From the NCBI RefSeq assembly GCF_949987515.2, contig NC_082692.2, positions 85,135,488-85,199,487 of the forward strand: DNA of 64,000 bases, in the 5' to 3' direction. Both the position numbers and the translations under genes were made by a program. Position 1 is the first letter of the stretch. Every line of letters starts with the position of its first letter. The notes beneath the pieces are model-generated. The model was given only the letters and a program-made list of their open reading frames with translations. It was not told the DNA's origin and did no database searches. This stretch comes from Delphinus delphis (taxonomy: Eukaryota > Chordata > Mammalia > Artiodactyla > Delphinidae). Shown one piece after another: positions 10,845 through 22,660 of the stretch.

Positions 10845-13807
10845 AAAATTCAAAATGACTGGTATCCTATCAGAAATTACCAGGTATGTAAAGAAGTAGG
10901 AAAATATGATCCATAATGAGGAGAAAAGTCAATCAAAACCAACCCAGAACTGATACAACAACTGATAATGTTTGGATCATCAGGCAAAGACATTAAAAGT
11001 TACTGTAACTGTGTCCCAAGGGCAATTAGAAAATATTTTGAATCGAATAAAAATAAAGTGCAACACATCAAAATGTGTAGGATACAGCGAAAGCAGTGCT
11101 TTAGATGGAAATTTACAGCATGAAATGCTTTTTGGAAAGAAAGGCCTCAAACCAATAATTGAAGCCTCCAATTTAAGAAACAACAAAAATAAGAGCAAAT
11201 AATCCCAAATCAAGCAGAAGAAATAAATGCAATAATTAATAAATTAAAAACAAAAATAATAGAAAAAAATCAATGAAACAAAAAGAGGTTCTTTGAAAAG
11301 ATCAGTAAAATTGATAAACCACTGGTCAGACTGATTTAAAAAAAAAAAATCAGAAAAAAGACACAAATTATCAACATCAAGAATAGAAGAGATGTCACTA
11401 CAGACCCCACAGATATTTAAATGATAATAAGGAAAACTATGAACAACTGTATGCACATAAATTCAAAAACTTAGAAGTAGTGGACCAATTTCTTAAAAGC
11501 AACAAACTATCAAAATTTACCCAAGAAGGTAGAAATAAACTGAGTCATCTTATTTACTTTTAGAAATTGAATTCATGATTAAAAATCTCTCTTCCCTGAA
11601 AAAAAACAAACAAGCAAACAGACAAAAACCTCTTCCAGTCAGATTGTTTCAATAACAAATTCTACCAAACATTTACAGATGAAATGAAACTAATTCTAAA
11701 CAATCTTTTCCAAAAAACAGAAGAGCATCTTTTTCAAAAATACTTCCCAACCCGTTATATGAGGCCATCATTACTCTAATACCAAAACCAAAAAAAGACA
11801 GTACACATAAGAAAATTACAGACCAATATCTCTCAGGAATATAGCTGCAAAATTCTCAACAAAATATTCACAAATCAAATTCAGCAATGCATAATAAGAA
11901 TTCTATATTGCAACCAAATGGGTTTATCTCAAGAATATAAGCCTGTTTAAGAGTCAAACAACAATCAATGTAATTTAGCATAACAAAGGTCTACAGAAGA
12001 AACCTACATGATTATATAATTGATGCAGGAATATTTGATAGAATTCAGTATTTATTCATGATAAAACAACAATGACAACAAATTAGTAATAGAATGGAAC
12101 TTCATCAACCTGATAAAGGATATATTTAGTCTGGTAACAGACTGAATGTTTTCCCCCTAAGAATGGGAACAAGATGAAGATGTTTTACCACTCCTGTTCA
12201 ACACCATACTAGAAGTGCTAAATACTGAAATAAAGCAAGAAGTAGAAATAAAAGACATCCAGATCAGAAGGTAAGAAATAAAGCTGTGCATATTCACAGA
12301 TGATATGATCATAGAAAATCCCAAGAAATTAACAACAACCAAAAAAACCCTCTTAGAATAAGTGAGTTTGCTATGATCATAGGATTCAAGGTCAACGTAC
12401 AAAAATCAATCGTATTTCTATAAACTGTTAATGAACAACTGGAATCCAAAAATTTTAATCCCATTTTACAATTATTCAAAAATACTCAGTTGTAAATCTA
12501 GTAAAACATGTATAGGATATATATGTGATAACCCCAAAATTCTGATCAGAGAAATCATAGAAAATAAAGTAAAGAGACATACCATGTTGATGAATTGAAA
12601 TACTAAATATTGTCAATATGTCAATTCTCCACAAATTGATCTATAAATGTAATACAATTCCAATCAAAATCCCAGCAGGATTTTTTTTATAGACAGGTGA
12701 TTCTAAAATTTACATAAAAAGGCAAAAGACTTAAATAGCAAAAGCAATTTTGAAAAATAGAATAAAGTTGGAAGACTCAATACTAATTTTAAGACTTATT
12801 ACAATACTACAATATTTGAGACAGTTTTGTATTGGCAGGGGGATACAGACACTGATCAGTAGAAGAGAATATAATCCAGAAATAGACATAGTTCATTTTT
12901 TTCCAATTCATTTTTGACAAAGGTAATTCTCTGGAGAAAAGATAGTCTTTTCAACAACTGATGTTGGAAGAAACAGATGTATATATGTGGAAAAAGAAAA
13001 AAAAACTCAACTTAAACCTCACACCTTATACAAAAATTAATTTTAAATGGATCATAAGTCTAAATGTAAAATTATAAATTTAGAAAAACAGAGGAGAAAA
13101 TCTTTGAGGCCTTGTGTTAGGTAGCATTCTTAGCTATGACACCAAAAACCCAAGCCATCTAAGAAAAATTGATAAATTGTCCTTGATAAAAATTTAAAAC
13201 TTCTGCTATGCAAGATACATGAAAAGTAAAGCTACTACCTGGGAAAAAATATTTGGAAAGCATATAGCCAATGAAAGACTAGTAGACAAAATATATAACG
13301 TCTCCGAAAAATCAACAGAAGGAACACAAATTTTAAAATGCAATCTTAAAGTGAACAAAAGATTTGAACAGGTACTTCACAAAGAAGATGTTTGGATGGC
13401 AAAAATAAGACCATGAATAGATGCTCAACATCACTGGCAATTAGAGAAATGCAAATTAAAACCACAATGAGATATCACTACACACCTATTAGAATGGGGA
13501 AAAAAACAGTACCAACTGCTGGCAAGAACATGGAGCAACTGGAACTCTCATGCATTGATGGTGGGAATGCAAAATGGTACAGCCACTGTGGAAAACAGTT
13601 CAGCAGTTTCTTATAAATTTGAAGATACACTTACTCAAAGGACCCAGTGATTTCACTCCTGTTTATTTGCCCTAGATAAATGAAAACTTATGTTCACATA
13701 AAGACCTGTGCAAAAATGTTTACAACTTAAGGTCACTGAACTGTACACTTAGGGAAATTTTACTTTATTAAAAATGGTAAAATTTTATTATATGCATATT
13801 TTACCTC

Positions 13808-13815
<8 letters not shown>

Positions 13816-13838
<23 letters not shown>

Positions 13839-14030
13839 GCGGTACGCGGGCCTCTCACTGCTGTGGCCTCTCCCGTTGCGGAGCACAGGCTCCGGACGCG
13901 CAGGCTCAGCGGACATGGTTCAGGGGCCCAGCCGCTCTGCGGCATGTGGGATCCTCCCGGACCGGGGCACGAACCCGCGTCCCCCGCATCGGCAGGCGGA
14001 CTCTCAACCACTGCGCCACCAGGGAAGCCC
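13816..14030 (-). mobile_element. CHR SINE (short type), reverse strand
   Basis: Inverted copy. The poly(T) at 13811-13838 is the tail, the body starts gcggtacgcgggcctctcac, and it ends at the head ccaccagggaagccc. Flanking duplication ctcaacttttt at 13805-13815 and 14030-14040. The inverse of the B box (gcacgaacc) and of the A box (ccactgcgcca) are intact. Confidence 0.96.
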
Positions 14031-14560
14031 TCAACTTTTTAAAATAATGAGAAAAACTACATCTCAGCTGAGAGGAAAAATAAATATGTATGGCAGCTCT
14101 ATTCACAATTCCCTAAAAGTGAAAACAATTCAAATGTCCTTCAAAAGTGAATGGCCAAACTACCTGTGGTACGTCCATCCCATACACTACTGCGCCACAA
14201 TAAAAACAAACTATTGATGCACGTGATTGCGGTGAACCTTAAAGGCGTTATGCTGAAAGAAGCCAACCTCAAAAGGTTACATAATATATGATTATTTTAC
14301 GTGACATTTTGGAAAAGGCAAAATCACAAGGATGGTGAACAGGTCACTAGTTACCAAGGGTGAGGAGTCAGGGGGAACGTTTGACTACAGAGAGAAAATA
14401 CAGGAGATTGTTGGGGGTGGTGGAACTGTCTGTATCCTGATTGTGGTGAAGGTGGTTACAGGAATGTCTACATGTGTTAAAACTCATGGAATGATATAAC
14501 CCCCCAGAAGTCAAATGTATGGTTTATGACTATTGAAATGATAATTAGAAAAAAAATAAA

Positions 14561-14819
14561 CCAAACCCATCACGTTCTTAACAGCTACGCCTACTGTCAA
14601 AGGAAAACAAAAGCAATAGACAGCCCATTCCTCCATCCCTCCCTTCTGTAATGATTTATATAATGCAAATTGATAGCCAACTTTGAGTCCCTGTTCTTTC
14701 CTACCATCTCAGCATAGAAGCATCAAGTTCTGTTGATTTTAAAATCAGAAATGTCTTTTGAGGTTCTCTCCTTGCTAAATCCACTATGACTTCCGCAGTT
14801 CTATACTTTAAGAGATGTG
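14561..14819. other. No gene recognised
   Basis: Short unique interval between the L1 and the L2. Nothing recognisable. Confidence 0.35.
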
Positions 14820-15372
14820 GTCTGGATTATTTTTGCAGCTTCCTAAATGGTTTCCCTGCTCCCAATTTCAATTTGTCCACTGAATTGTCACTAGATCTGT
14901 GCATGTCAATCTTTTACTTAAAAAAATAAAATCCTCTAACGATTTGCCATCGTCTCCACGATACAGTCCAAACCCTGCTCCCATTTTCCTCCTACGGTGA
15001 CCTCTTCACATCTCCACCAGTTAGACTTGCCCTTCCTCACTTCCCTGTCTTTTCTCCTGCTGTTCCCTCCTCTTAGCTCTCCTTTTTCATTCGAAAACAT
15101 CCTTTACATCCTCTTATTCAACTGTCATCTTCCCTGATGCTCCCAGGCAGATTTTTTTCACTGCCCCCAGCCCCTCCCCCTAGTCCCCTGGCTCTTTTTC
15201 TATTTTTTTTCTGGGGGAAAATTCAGCATCTTGTGGCGCTGTTATGTTCCAGCCTGTTTCCCACAGTCAGCTGTTTGAAGACAAGAACTAGGTCTCGCCT
15301 ATTTCCAATGCCAAATGTTGGCCTGGCACTTAGAAGGGCTGAAATCACATTGGTTGAAAGAAAATTAGAATA
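14820..15372 (+). mobile_element. L2 LINE 3' region, forward
   Basis: L2 wording is present in order: cttcctaaatggtttccctg, tttgccatcgtctccacgat, cagtccaaaccctgctc, catcttccctgatgctccc, gtttgaagacaagaactagg. The final phrase ggcctggcacttagaagggc is the L2 3' terminus. No intact frame. Confidence 0.8.
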
Positions 15373-17089
15373 AACTTAATAAAATATCAGCTTAACTTTC
15401 ACTTTTCACTCCATGGTCCTGCTGTGCTATAGAAACAGCTTCAGTCATGAGTGTGTGTGTGTGTATTTTTTATTACCGGTTTGTTAAGAATACTTATTGG
15501 TGTTTACTCTGCACAAAGTACAGGTAGGGTGGGGGGTTAATAAAACAGTTTGTGGAAAAGGATGGACGGATACGTACATTTTGAAGGATGCTAATAATAT
15601 TCAGGCAAGATTAATGCCTCCGAGATCTTGACTCCTTTTAATATTTATTCTAATACCATTTTTCCTCTTTAATAGAATATGAGAGTCATCCAGATTTCAA
15701 TAATTCAGAAGATATTCCTGACTTGAACATGGGTTCATTCTCTAACCGCATTTGCTGTCCGTCTGGAATAATTTCTGGCTTTCTGCTTTGGGCCTTCATT
15801 AGTTGTCCTTTCTTCTTTTTAATCAGTTCTTCTTCTCACCCACAATTTTTCTTTCACTACATTATTAATTTGCCTTCTTTACAAACATTTCTTCAAGTAT
15901 CAGAGATACGCTGTTTAATCCGGAAAGACTTTGTTTCTCATGTTGTCATTCACACTTGGAGAAAAATCATGCAAGTGTTATCCCTGAGAATCTAAAGGAA
16001 GCAATCAACTCATGTTCCCCACACCTGTCGTCAGGTGTTCGGACAACATATTGCTGCAGGGATTTGGCAACACTTAAAAAATATTTGGAGATAAAATTAC
16101 CTAATTTTTTAAGATGAAGCTTTTCAAGTAGTAAACTGCAGCCTTTAAGGAGATATTGTGATCTCAGGCTCCATTTTTTAAAATTGTATCATATTGAACA
16201 GTGGCCAGAGTTTTGTGATTATGTTCACCCAACACTAAAATATTTTGAGCCTGTCCAGATGTGTGGAGTTTTTACTTATTTATAAATTATATATGTGTAT
16301 ATACATATATATGAACTTGAACTACTTTACTAATGTACAAGTATATGTACAACTCTGCTGATTTGACATTAAACCATACATAAAAATGAATATTTTACAG
16401 AGATTAAATATGAGTAAGTTCTAATACTTTCTTTCTACACCTCAATGGTTTATACCGTATATCCTGTAGGATGTGTACACCACGCTTTGGAGACCATGCA
16501 TACAGAGAATGCACCCTTTAGCCCATCTCCGTAAGGCTACGTTGAGTTGTTTTAGGAGGGAGGTGCTCAAGTTAGAGCAAGTTATGAAGAGAGTGACGCT
16601 GGCCAACACCAATGGATGCCCAGCTCACAGTTCCCCAGTTATCACAGGTACGCCATTCCTTGCTTCCAGCCTTCTGTTAACCAGTCCTCACATCCAGCCT
16701 GTAAGCGGAAGCCCGAGGCCCACACTGGGCTCATCATCTTATTTCAGGTTTCACTGGCCAAAGGGACTGGTCCAAGGATGCAAGTGGTTCTGGCTGAGCC
16801 ATCTATAGAAGTCTCCCTGCCACTGCTTTCTGGCTGGAATATGGGCTCTTCCTTCCCTCTGGATAAAAACTCTAGGGGTGTAAGCTCAGAGTTACTGGCA
16901 AACATACTCCATACTCCACGGAGAACGCCCATCCACAGTACTAGAAAGATCAAGGCCTTTATCACGGCTGGGTTACAGAAGCCCATGAATTCCTACTTTT
17001 GTCTAAAACTGGTATGAATTAAGGTTTCTGTTGCTTGCAACTTAAAAAAAAAGTTAATAAAAATCCGTGAGAAAGATACTGAAGGGATT
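15373..17089. other. No gene recognised; unique sequence, possible LTR end near 17010
   Basis: Includes a (GT)7 run at 15450 and an AT-rich stretch around 16270-16320. The phrase aaggtttctgttgcttgcaa at 17021-17040 resembles the 3' end of old ERVL-class LTRs, which would make 16470-17045 an LTR, but the body is not recognisable. Overlapping open frames at 16473-17017 (up to 133 codons) show no known domain. Confidence 0.35.
16021..16038. promoter_or_regulatory. Inverted pair of CACCTG E-boxes
   Basis: acacctg and caggtgt form 7 bp inverted arms separated by tcgt, giving two head-to-head CACCTG sites of the kind bound by ZEB and SNAI zinc-finger repressors or bHLH factors. This is only a motif match; function is not shown. 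Confidence 0.25.
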
Positions 17090-18040
17090 CTAAATCATTC
17101 ATTCATTCTAAAAATACTTATTGGCCTCCTATTATGTATCAGTCACTGTTCCAGCTGCCAGAAATAGAGCAGTGAGTCATCCAAAAAAAAAAAATCCCTG
17201 CAGTAATGAAGCTTATATTGTAGTAGGAGAGCCAGAGAATGAAGAAGACAAAGGAAAAATCTATATTATGATACAAAGTAATAAAGAGAAAAAAATACAC
17301 TGGGAGGGGAACATAATATATTTGGCTGCAGTGGCCAAGGAAGGCCTCACTGAAGTAGTCAAGGGAACAAGCCATGAAAATACCTGGGGAGGAACGTCCT
17401 AGGCAGAGGGAACAGCAAGTACAAAGGCCCTGAGGCTGGCCTGCTGCGTTAGAGGTACAGCCAAGAGACGAGTACAGCTGGAGCAGAAAGAACAAGAAAA
17501 ATACAATAAACTAGTGAATCCAACAGAAAAGAACCAGACTCACAGAACTAGAGCACAAATTCGTGGTTACCAGTGGGGAGAGGGAAGGGGGGAGGGGCAA
17601 TATAGGGTTAAGAGAATAAGGGTACCAACTATTAGGTATAAAATAAGCTACAAGGATATATTGTACAACATGGGGAATACAGCCAATATTTTATAATAAC
17701 TATAAATGGAGTATAACCTTTAAAAATTGAGAATCACTATGTTGCACACCTGTAACTTATATAATATTGTACAGCAACTATACTTCAATTTAAAAAGTAA
17801 TAGTAATAAAACAATAAATTAATTTTAAAAATAAAAAGTAAAAATAAAAAAATAAATAAAAATTTAAAAAGATAAAGAGGGCAGCCAAGGTAAGGCAGGT
17901 GACGGCCAGATCACATAGCACATCGTCGTGGGCTATTGGAAAAGCCTTTGGCTTCACTCTGAGTGACATGGAAGCTTCTGCAGGGTTTTGAGCAAATACA
18001 TGACATTATCTAACAATTATCACAAATGCATTATATGAGA
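17090..18040 (-). mobile_element. L2 LINE, reverse strand, split by an L1
   Basis: Reverse L2 motifs before the break: aaaatacttattggcctcct, tatgtatcagtcactgttcc, agtaatgaagcttatattgt, ggccaaggaaggcctcactg, caaaggccctgaggctggcc. The same L2 resumes after the L1: gacggccagatcacatagca, ggctattggaaaagcctttg, gagtgacatggaagcttctg. The L1 at 17505-17880 therefore landed in an existing L2. Confidence 0.85.
17505..17880 (+). mobile_element. L1 3' UTR insertion with long A-rich tail
   Basis: Phrases: caaattcgtggttaccagtg, ctacaaggatatattgtaca, acatggggaatacagccaat, cctgtaacttatataatatt, gcaactatacttcaattt. The A-rich tail runs 17790-17880. The polypurine tract at 17575-17597 (GGGG, GGG, GGGGGG and GGGG runs) is a canonical G-quadruplex motif, known to recur in L1 3' UTRs. 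Confidence 0.92.
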
Positions 18041-19729
18041 AATCTGAACAGAGCTGGGAATGTCTAGCTTACAATGCTCTCAGGAGGACCCAGTAGCGCT
18101 TCCGGTATCTGAAAAGGCTGTTTGTGCAGAACCATTCCCTGACCCGGAGGAGAAACATCTGGACGAGTAACACAAGAATGGAAGCTCCAGGGTGTCAGAT
18201 TTCAGCTCAGTTGTGACTCACTGACTTGGGCTCTATCACTGACCACGCCCCCCCATCCCCTCAATTCATTCACCCTGAAATCCACAGCTGATGGGGCTCT
18301 AAGCACCAAAGACTTAGTACACCTGAAGATTTTGCCTTTCTGCTATCTCTCACGGCAACTGCTGTCCCAAACAATTCACATTAGCCTTAAAAAGAACCCC
18401 AAATACAAACCAGCTCTTTGGGGCTGTTTCTGCCCAATTTTCAAGAGTGTTGGGCTGTGATGTCAGAAAGAGCCTGTCTTAAAGGTGCCTACCGTGCGAG
18501 CATAACCCCATCTAAATGACGTGACCACTTCATTCTAGTGAGAGCCTGCATGAGACGAGAGATCCCTCCTGTGCGTTCAGGGGAAAGCGCTGCTTAAACT
18601 TCTCTAGTCTCCAGAAGGAGACACATGTTCACTGAATACGTGTTTTGCCTACTGAATATTCAACATGACCCACATATGGTCCTTGAACTCATGGAATGTG
18701 AGAGCAGACAGGGACCATTGTGTTTATCTCACGGGAGTGTAATACTGGCTGCACCACAATTGCCGACTCTGATGGATTGGTACTGACTGCCTTCAGGTCT
18801 CTGACAAAAAGCTGGTGGGATTTGCAAGGAAACCTGGTAAATGATAGGAGGTGAGCGGCACCAAGTACCCCCAATCCGTACTACTATATCTAACCCAAAC
18901 CCCGCCCCCCCCCAACACTACAGATCAGAAAACCAAAGCTTCTACCATCCCCACGGGTCGACGGAAACCCTGACAAAGACCCAAGTTCCCATGCACTGTA
19001 ATTAATCTACACTGGTCCAATATAGGTCCAGGTTCTGGCTCAAGTAACACTTCGGGCCAACTTTAGGAATGGGTGGCTACCAGTAGGGTTTCACATAGTT
19101 GAAAGGCACCATCACCCTGGCCAAAGGGTCCTTAACCTCTGTCCAATCCCCAAATTCCACAACTATACACCCAATAAATTTCAAGTTTCTCCTCTGAATT
19201 AAAATGTTAATATCCTTGGATGGAGGCAACAGGAAATGATTTAAGTCTTGTCTCTCTTAGTATGAATGATATTATTAGATCCCTTCCAGTAAAAAATCTT
19301 TCTTTAATGGTGTCATTTAAATTTAGAGAAAGATCATTAAAGAAAAACAGTTACACCCAAGGTGGGTGGATGATGATTAAGCAGTAAGGACACTAACCCA
19401 TTAAAGAGGGAAGGAGGGAACATGAGGAAGAGGTTGGCTGGAGGCAACGCAAAACCACTCGGACACACTCTACACTTCTGCCTAGAGCCAGTCCTGTTCC
19501 CATCATTTCGGCGTCAAATGGCTAAATCATCTGCGTCTTCTAGTGGAAGCTATGCTAGTTGTAAATTATCTTTTACTGTCCAATAATGGACAAGTCATTG
19601 TACTTTTTTAAAAAATCAAGCATAAATTACAGCCAGGTTTTATCATTCTGCCTTTACTTTCCAAGACTGTTATGAAAACACCCTCTTGCCATCAAGATCA
19701 ACACCTTTCTTTATCTTTTCCCATTGCAG
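18041..19729. other. No gene recognised; unique sequence
   Basis: About 1.7 kb with no repeat or coding signal I can support. It contains a C-rich run at 18903-18913. The last 30 bases (19700-19729) are a pyrimidine-rich tract ending in AG, described with the following candidate exon. Confidence 0.4.
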
Positions 19730-19882
19730 TGGTGGTTGAAAATGGAGGTGTCCAGAGAAACCCGGCAGATGAGAGCAACGAGAAAAGAGGACCAGCCTCA
19801 AGAAGATCAAGGACAACAAACAGTCTGCATCGTGAAGACAACAGAGAAGACTGAGGACTGTGGCATGCTGGACAGACCATGA
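19730..19882 (+). other. Candidate 3'-terminal exon (unproven)
   Basis: The segment follows tttctttatcttttcccatt and then gcag, a strong-looking splice acceptor with a long pyrimidine tract. Downstream, two forward frames stay open: one to a stop at 19854, the other from 19730 to TGA at 19880-19882 (50 codons). The latter begins W-W-L-K-M-E-V and is rich in charged and polar residues. I do not recognise either peptide. No confident polyadenylation signal precedes the hAT element at 20118. It could be a lncRNA exon, the last exon of an unrecognised gene, or a chance acceptor. Confidence 0.25.
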
Positions 19883-20117
19883 CCATTTCAAGGGAGCAGC
19901 TGCCCAACTCCATCTCATTATGGGATTGAGGGCCTAAACACCAGGACTTGCACTTGCTCAACAGAGTCAGAATCATCCAGCTTATTGCATGCAATATCCT
20001 GATTTTTAAATGCTGACATTGAACTTTTTGAAAAGCTGAACATGATACAAGCTGATCATAGACATCTTTGGCCAAGTTTGACTTATGCGCAACCACTTTG
20101 CTATCTCTGCTCTAAGG

Positions 20118-20343
20118 CAGGACTCGACAAACAAGAGTCCTCGGGGTAAATCCAGCCCCTGCCCATTCTTGTAAATAAAGCTTTATTGGAACATAACCAC
20201 TCTCACTCATGTGTGTACTGTCTCCTGCTGCTTTTATGCTAATAACAGCAGAGATGAGTTTAGCGCGTTTGAAATCATATGGCCCACGACATCTAAAAAA
20301 TTTGCTACCTGGTCCTTTACAGAAGAAGTTTGCTGATCCCTTG
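20118..20343 (-). mobile_element. hAT-Charlie type DNA transposon remnant
   Basis: The ends caggactcgacaaac and gtttgctgatcccttg are inverted copies of the hAT terminal repeat, and the phrases aaagctttattggaacataa and catatggcccacgac identify a common mammalian Charlie-type MITE. The flanks ctctaagg (20110-20117) and ctttaggg (20344-20351) are a plausible decayed 8 bp target-site duplication. Confidence 0.82.
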
Positions 20344-20584
20344 CTTTAGGGTCTTGAAATTGATGGACCCTCCCAGGATCTCTGGTCTTTTCCAACAGAT
20401 CAGTTGGCCACCTTTAAATCAATGAAGAAGGAAGGGACTGAAACAACTTTCGCTGGCCTGTCTGTACCACATACAAACCACAAAATTGATTATTTTGCCA
20501 TCAAAAACAGAATACTCAATTTGAATACTAAGCAAACCAAGAACCAGCAGAATCGTGGTTTTGGGAAGGTACTCCAAGCATCTG

Positions 20585-20815
20585 AAGCAGAAACACCTAT
20601 GCTAGAATCCCACCTCTGCCACCACAAGCTGGGAGGCATTAGGCTGAGTACTTGACTTATGAGCAGCTGTTGCATCATCTATAAGATGGCAATATTATTA
20701 AGTAAATGATGATACCCATTCTGCAGGTTTTATGTTGAGGTTTGAAAGTAATATATGTCAAGTATCTGGCACCTCACAGAAGCTCTATAATGATGAGGCC
20801 AGTAGTCCTAATGGT
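20585..20815 (+). mobile_element. MIR SINE, forward
   Basis: Motif order: agaatcccacctctgccacc, atcatctataagatggcaat, atgtcaagtatctggcacct. The MIR core and 3' end are diverged but collinear. Confidence 0.72.
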
Positions 20816-21944
20816 GGTAATAGTAACACTATCATGTATATTCCAAACTTTGCTGCCCAACACATTTTCTTTCTTAGATATTCTTTGAGAAGGAACACGA
20901 TTCTGGGACTCTTCATGTTTCAAAGGACGGATTAGGAGAAACATGGAAAATTCCTTCCTTTAAGACTCAGTTACTTATTTTAGGGGCTGGGGAGTGAGTC
21001 TCTTCAATGTAAGTGCTGGGGAAATGGGCAGAGCGAGTGTTTGGGCAGAAAGGGGCAGAGTAAATGGTGGTTGATTTGTTTTCATGAATGAGTATATGGT
21101 TGAAGGGATAAAAAATAATACAGAGTCAGAAAAAATCTGAAGTTCCAGTGTAGTATTTTTCCTTTGCACTGTTTCTTAAAAAATTATCACCAAGTAGAAT
21201 TCAGTTAGATAAATCTTGACTGTGAGGCCATCTGCAAGAAGACTGACGTTCTTCAACAGTCAATGCAATGAAATAAAGCTGTGGGGTGGGATTCAGTGGG
21301 TCAATGTTCTGGACTAAAAGAATCAGGAGACATAGTGACTTAATGCAATGCACAGCTCTTGACTAGACTGCGGTTTGAACACATCAGCTATAAAACAACT
21401 TCTGGGGACATTTGAAAAGTGTAAATATGAACTGGGTAGCAGATAATATAAGAGAATTAATTATTATTAATAATTTTAATATAATTATTAATTCTGTTAG
21501 TTTTGATAATAATATTGCAGTTATATCACTTGTAGAGATACATAATGAAATATTTAGGGTTATGGCGTGATAATGACTGTAAATTATTTTTAAACACTTT
21601 AACCAAAAATTTTAAAAGGGAACAAATAAAGGGAAAGAAAAGCACAAATGTGGTTAAAAGTTAACACTGTCAAATTTAGGTGATGGGTATATTAGTCTCT
21701 CTACATTTCTGATGTTATTTTGTAATTTTACATGATAATGTAATAAATCAATAAAAATTATCTCTTTCTGGAGTGCTTAAGGATGCTGGATTATATTAAT
21801 TATATTTGGAAATTGTGTCTAGGGTTAGGTTGCCCTTTCATCTCTGAAGAGTACAAAAGTCATCTTTTCCATTGAACTCTAGGCATTTTAGTAATAAATA
21901 AGAAAAAAAAGTAGTATTACTAAAAGATTAGTTTCAGAGTATTA
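20816..21944. other. No gene recognised; AT-rich palindromic patch at 21454-21494
   Basis: No repeat named. The interval 21454-21494 is an imperfect AT palindrome starting gaattaattatt and ending attattaattc, able to form a hairpin. Otherwise low-complexity AT-rich sequence to 21760. Confidence 0.4.
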
Positions 21945-22405
21945 GTCTGTCATTGGTGCTGTAACAAATTCCACAAACTTGGTGGCTTAAAACAAGATGA
22001 ACTGAAAAACTTACAGTTCTGTAGGTTACAGGTCCAACACAGCTTTTTCTAGGCTAAAATTGTGTCAACACTTGGAGGCTGTAGACGGAACCCCTCTCCT
22101 TGCTTCTAGAGGCCACCTGCATTCCGTGGCTCGTGACCGTGACCGCCTTCCTCCACCTTCAAAGCCATCAAGCTCGAATTTTTGACCCTTTCCCTATCAT
22201 CACACCTCTCTCTCTTCTCACCTAGGAAAGATTCGCTGCTGGTAAGGACCCATGTGATTACACTGGGCCCACGGGGATAATCCAGGCTAATCTCCCTAAC
22301 CCCAAGCCTTAATCACACCTGCAAAGTCCTTTCTGCACACAGGTTTCAGGATTAGCATGTGGACGTATTTAGGAAGGGGCTTTCTTCTTCCTGTCACAAA
22401 CACTA
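21945..22405 (-). mobile_element. MLT1-type LTR (ERVL-MaLR), reverse strand
   Basis: Reverse MLT1 phrases: gtctgtcattggtgctgtaa, caaacttggtggcttaaaac, ttacagttctgtaggttaca, then aaggacccatgtgattacac and aggattagcatgtggacgta. Solitary LTR remnant, more diverged than the copy at 8913. Confidence 0.82.
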
Positions 22406-22454
22406 TTAAAAATCATAATGCATGATACCACAGGTAGCAGGATTATGTAGATAT

Positions 22455-22660
22455 TAAAAATAACTGCAGCAACAGCGTAGCCCCCATTCCTTGAGCACGT
22501 ACAATACGCCAAGCACGTGATAAGGGCTTTACATGCATTTCCCTGTAACCCTAACGAGGTTCACCAGATTCTGCAGATGAGGAAACTGCAGTTCTGGGAG
22601 GTTGTGATGTTTGCCTAAGTGGGAGCTTGAATCCAGGCCAATCTGATCATAAACGTCAAC
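22455..22660 (-). mobile_element. MIR SINE, reverse
   Basis: Reverse MIR wording: cattccttgagcacgtacaa, agggctttacatgcatttcc, gatgaggaaactgcagttct, gcttgaatccaggcc. Confidence 0.85.

Larger units (their letters stand above)
10330..14560 (+). mobile_element. Old L1 LINE with decayed ORF2 and 3' UTR, interrupted
   Basis: A long L1 remnant on the forward strand. Phrases from the endonuclease-to-reverse-transcriptase linker occur near 11050-11330 (gatggaaatttacagcatga, cagtaaaattgataaaccac), reverse transcriptase phrases follow through 12400, and ORF2 C-terminal and 3' UTR phrases occur at 12840-13620 and 14085-14560. Stops and frameshifts break every frame, the longest open piece being about 80 codons, so no enzyme is encoded. 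Two CHR SINEs split it (10628-10844 and 13816-14030). At 13725-14085 a separate L1 3' terminus sits out of order between ORF2 and its own UTR (see findings). Confidence 0.9.

Noticed and set aside
10972..11202. Forward frame that looks like a small protein
   Set aside because: Matches L1 ORF2 linker wording; it is a broken reverse-transcriptase ORF fragment.
13774..14217. Forward open frame of 147 codons
   Set aside because: It is the antisense of a CHR SINE with its poly(T) read as a Phe run. SINE bodies lack stops in several frames, and no protein family matches.
16616..17017. Forward frame of 133 codons with overlapping frames on both strands
   Set aside because: Multiple overlapping open frames reflect composition. 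No motif, and a possible old LTR covers it.
20172..20178. Polyadenylation signal aataaag for the candidate exon at 19730
   Set aside because: The hexamer lies inside a hAT element and matches its consensus, so it is not independent evidence of a transcript end.
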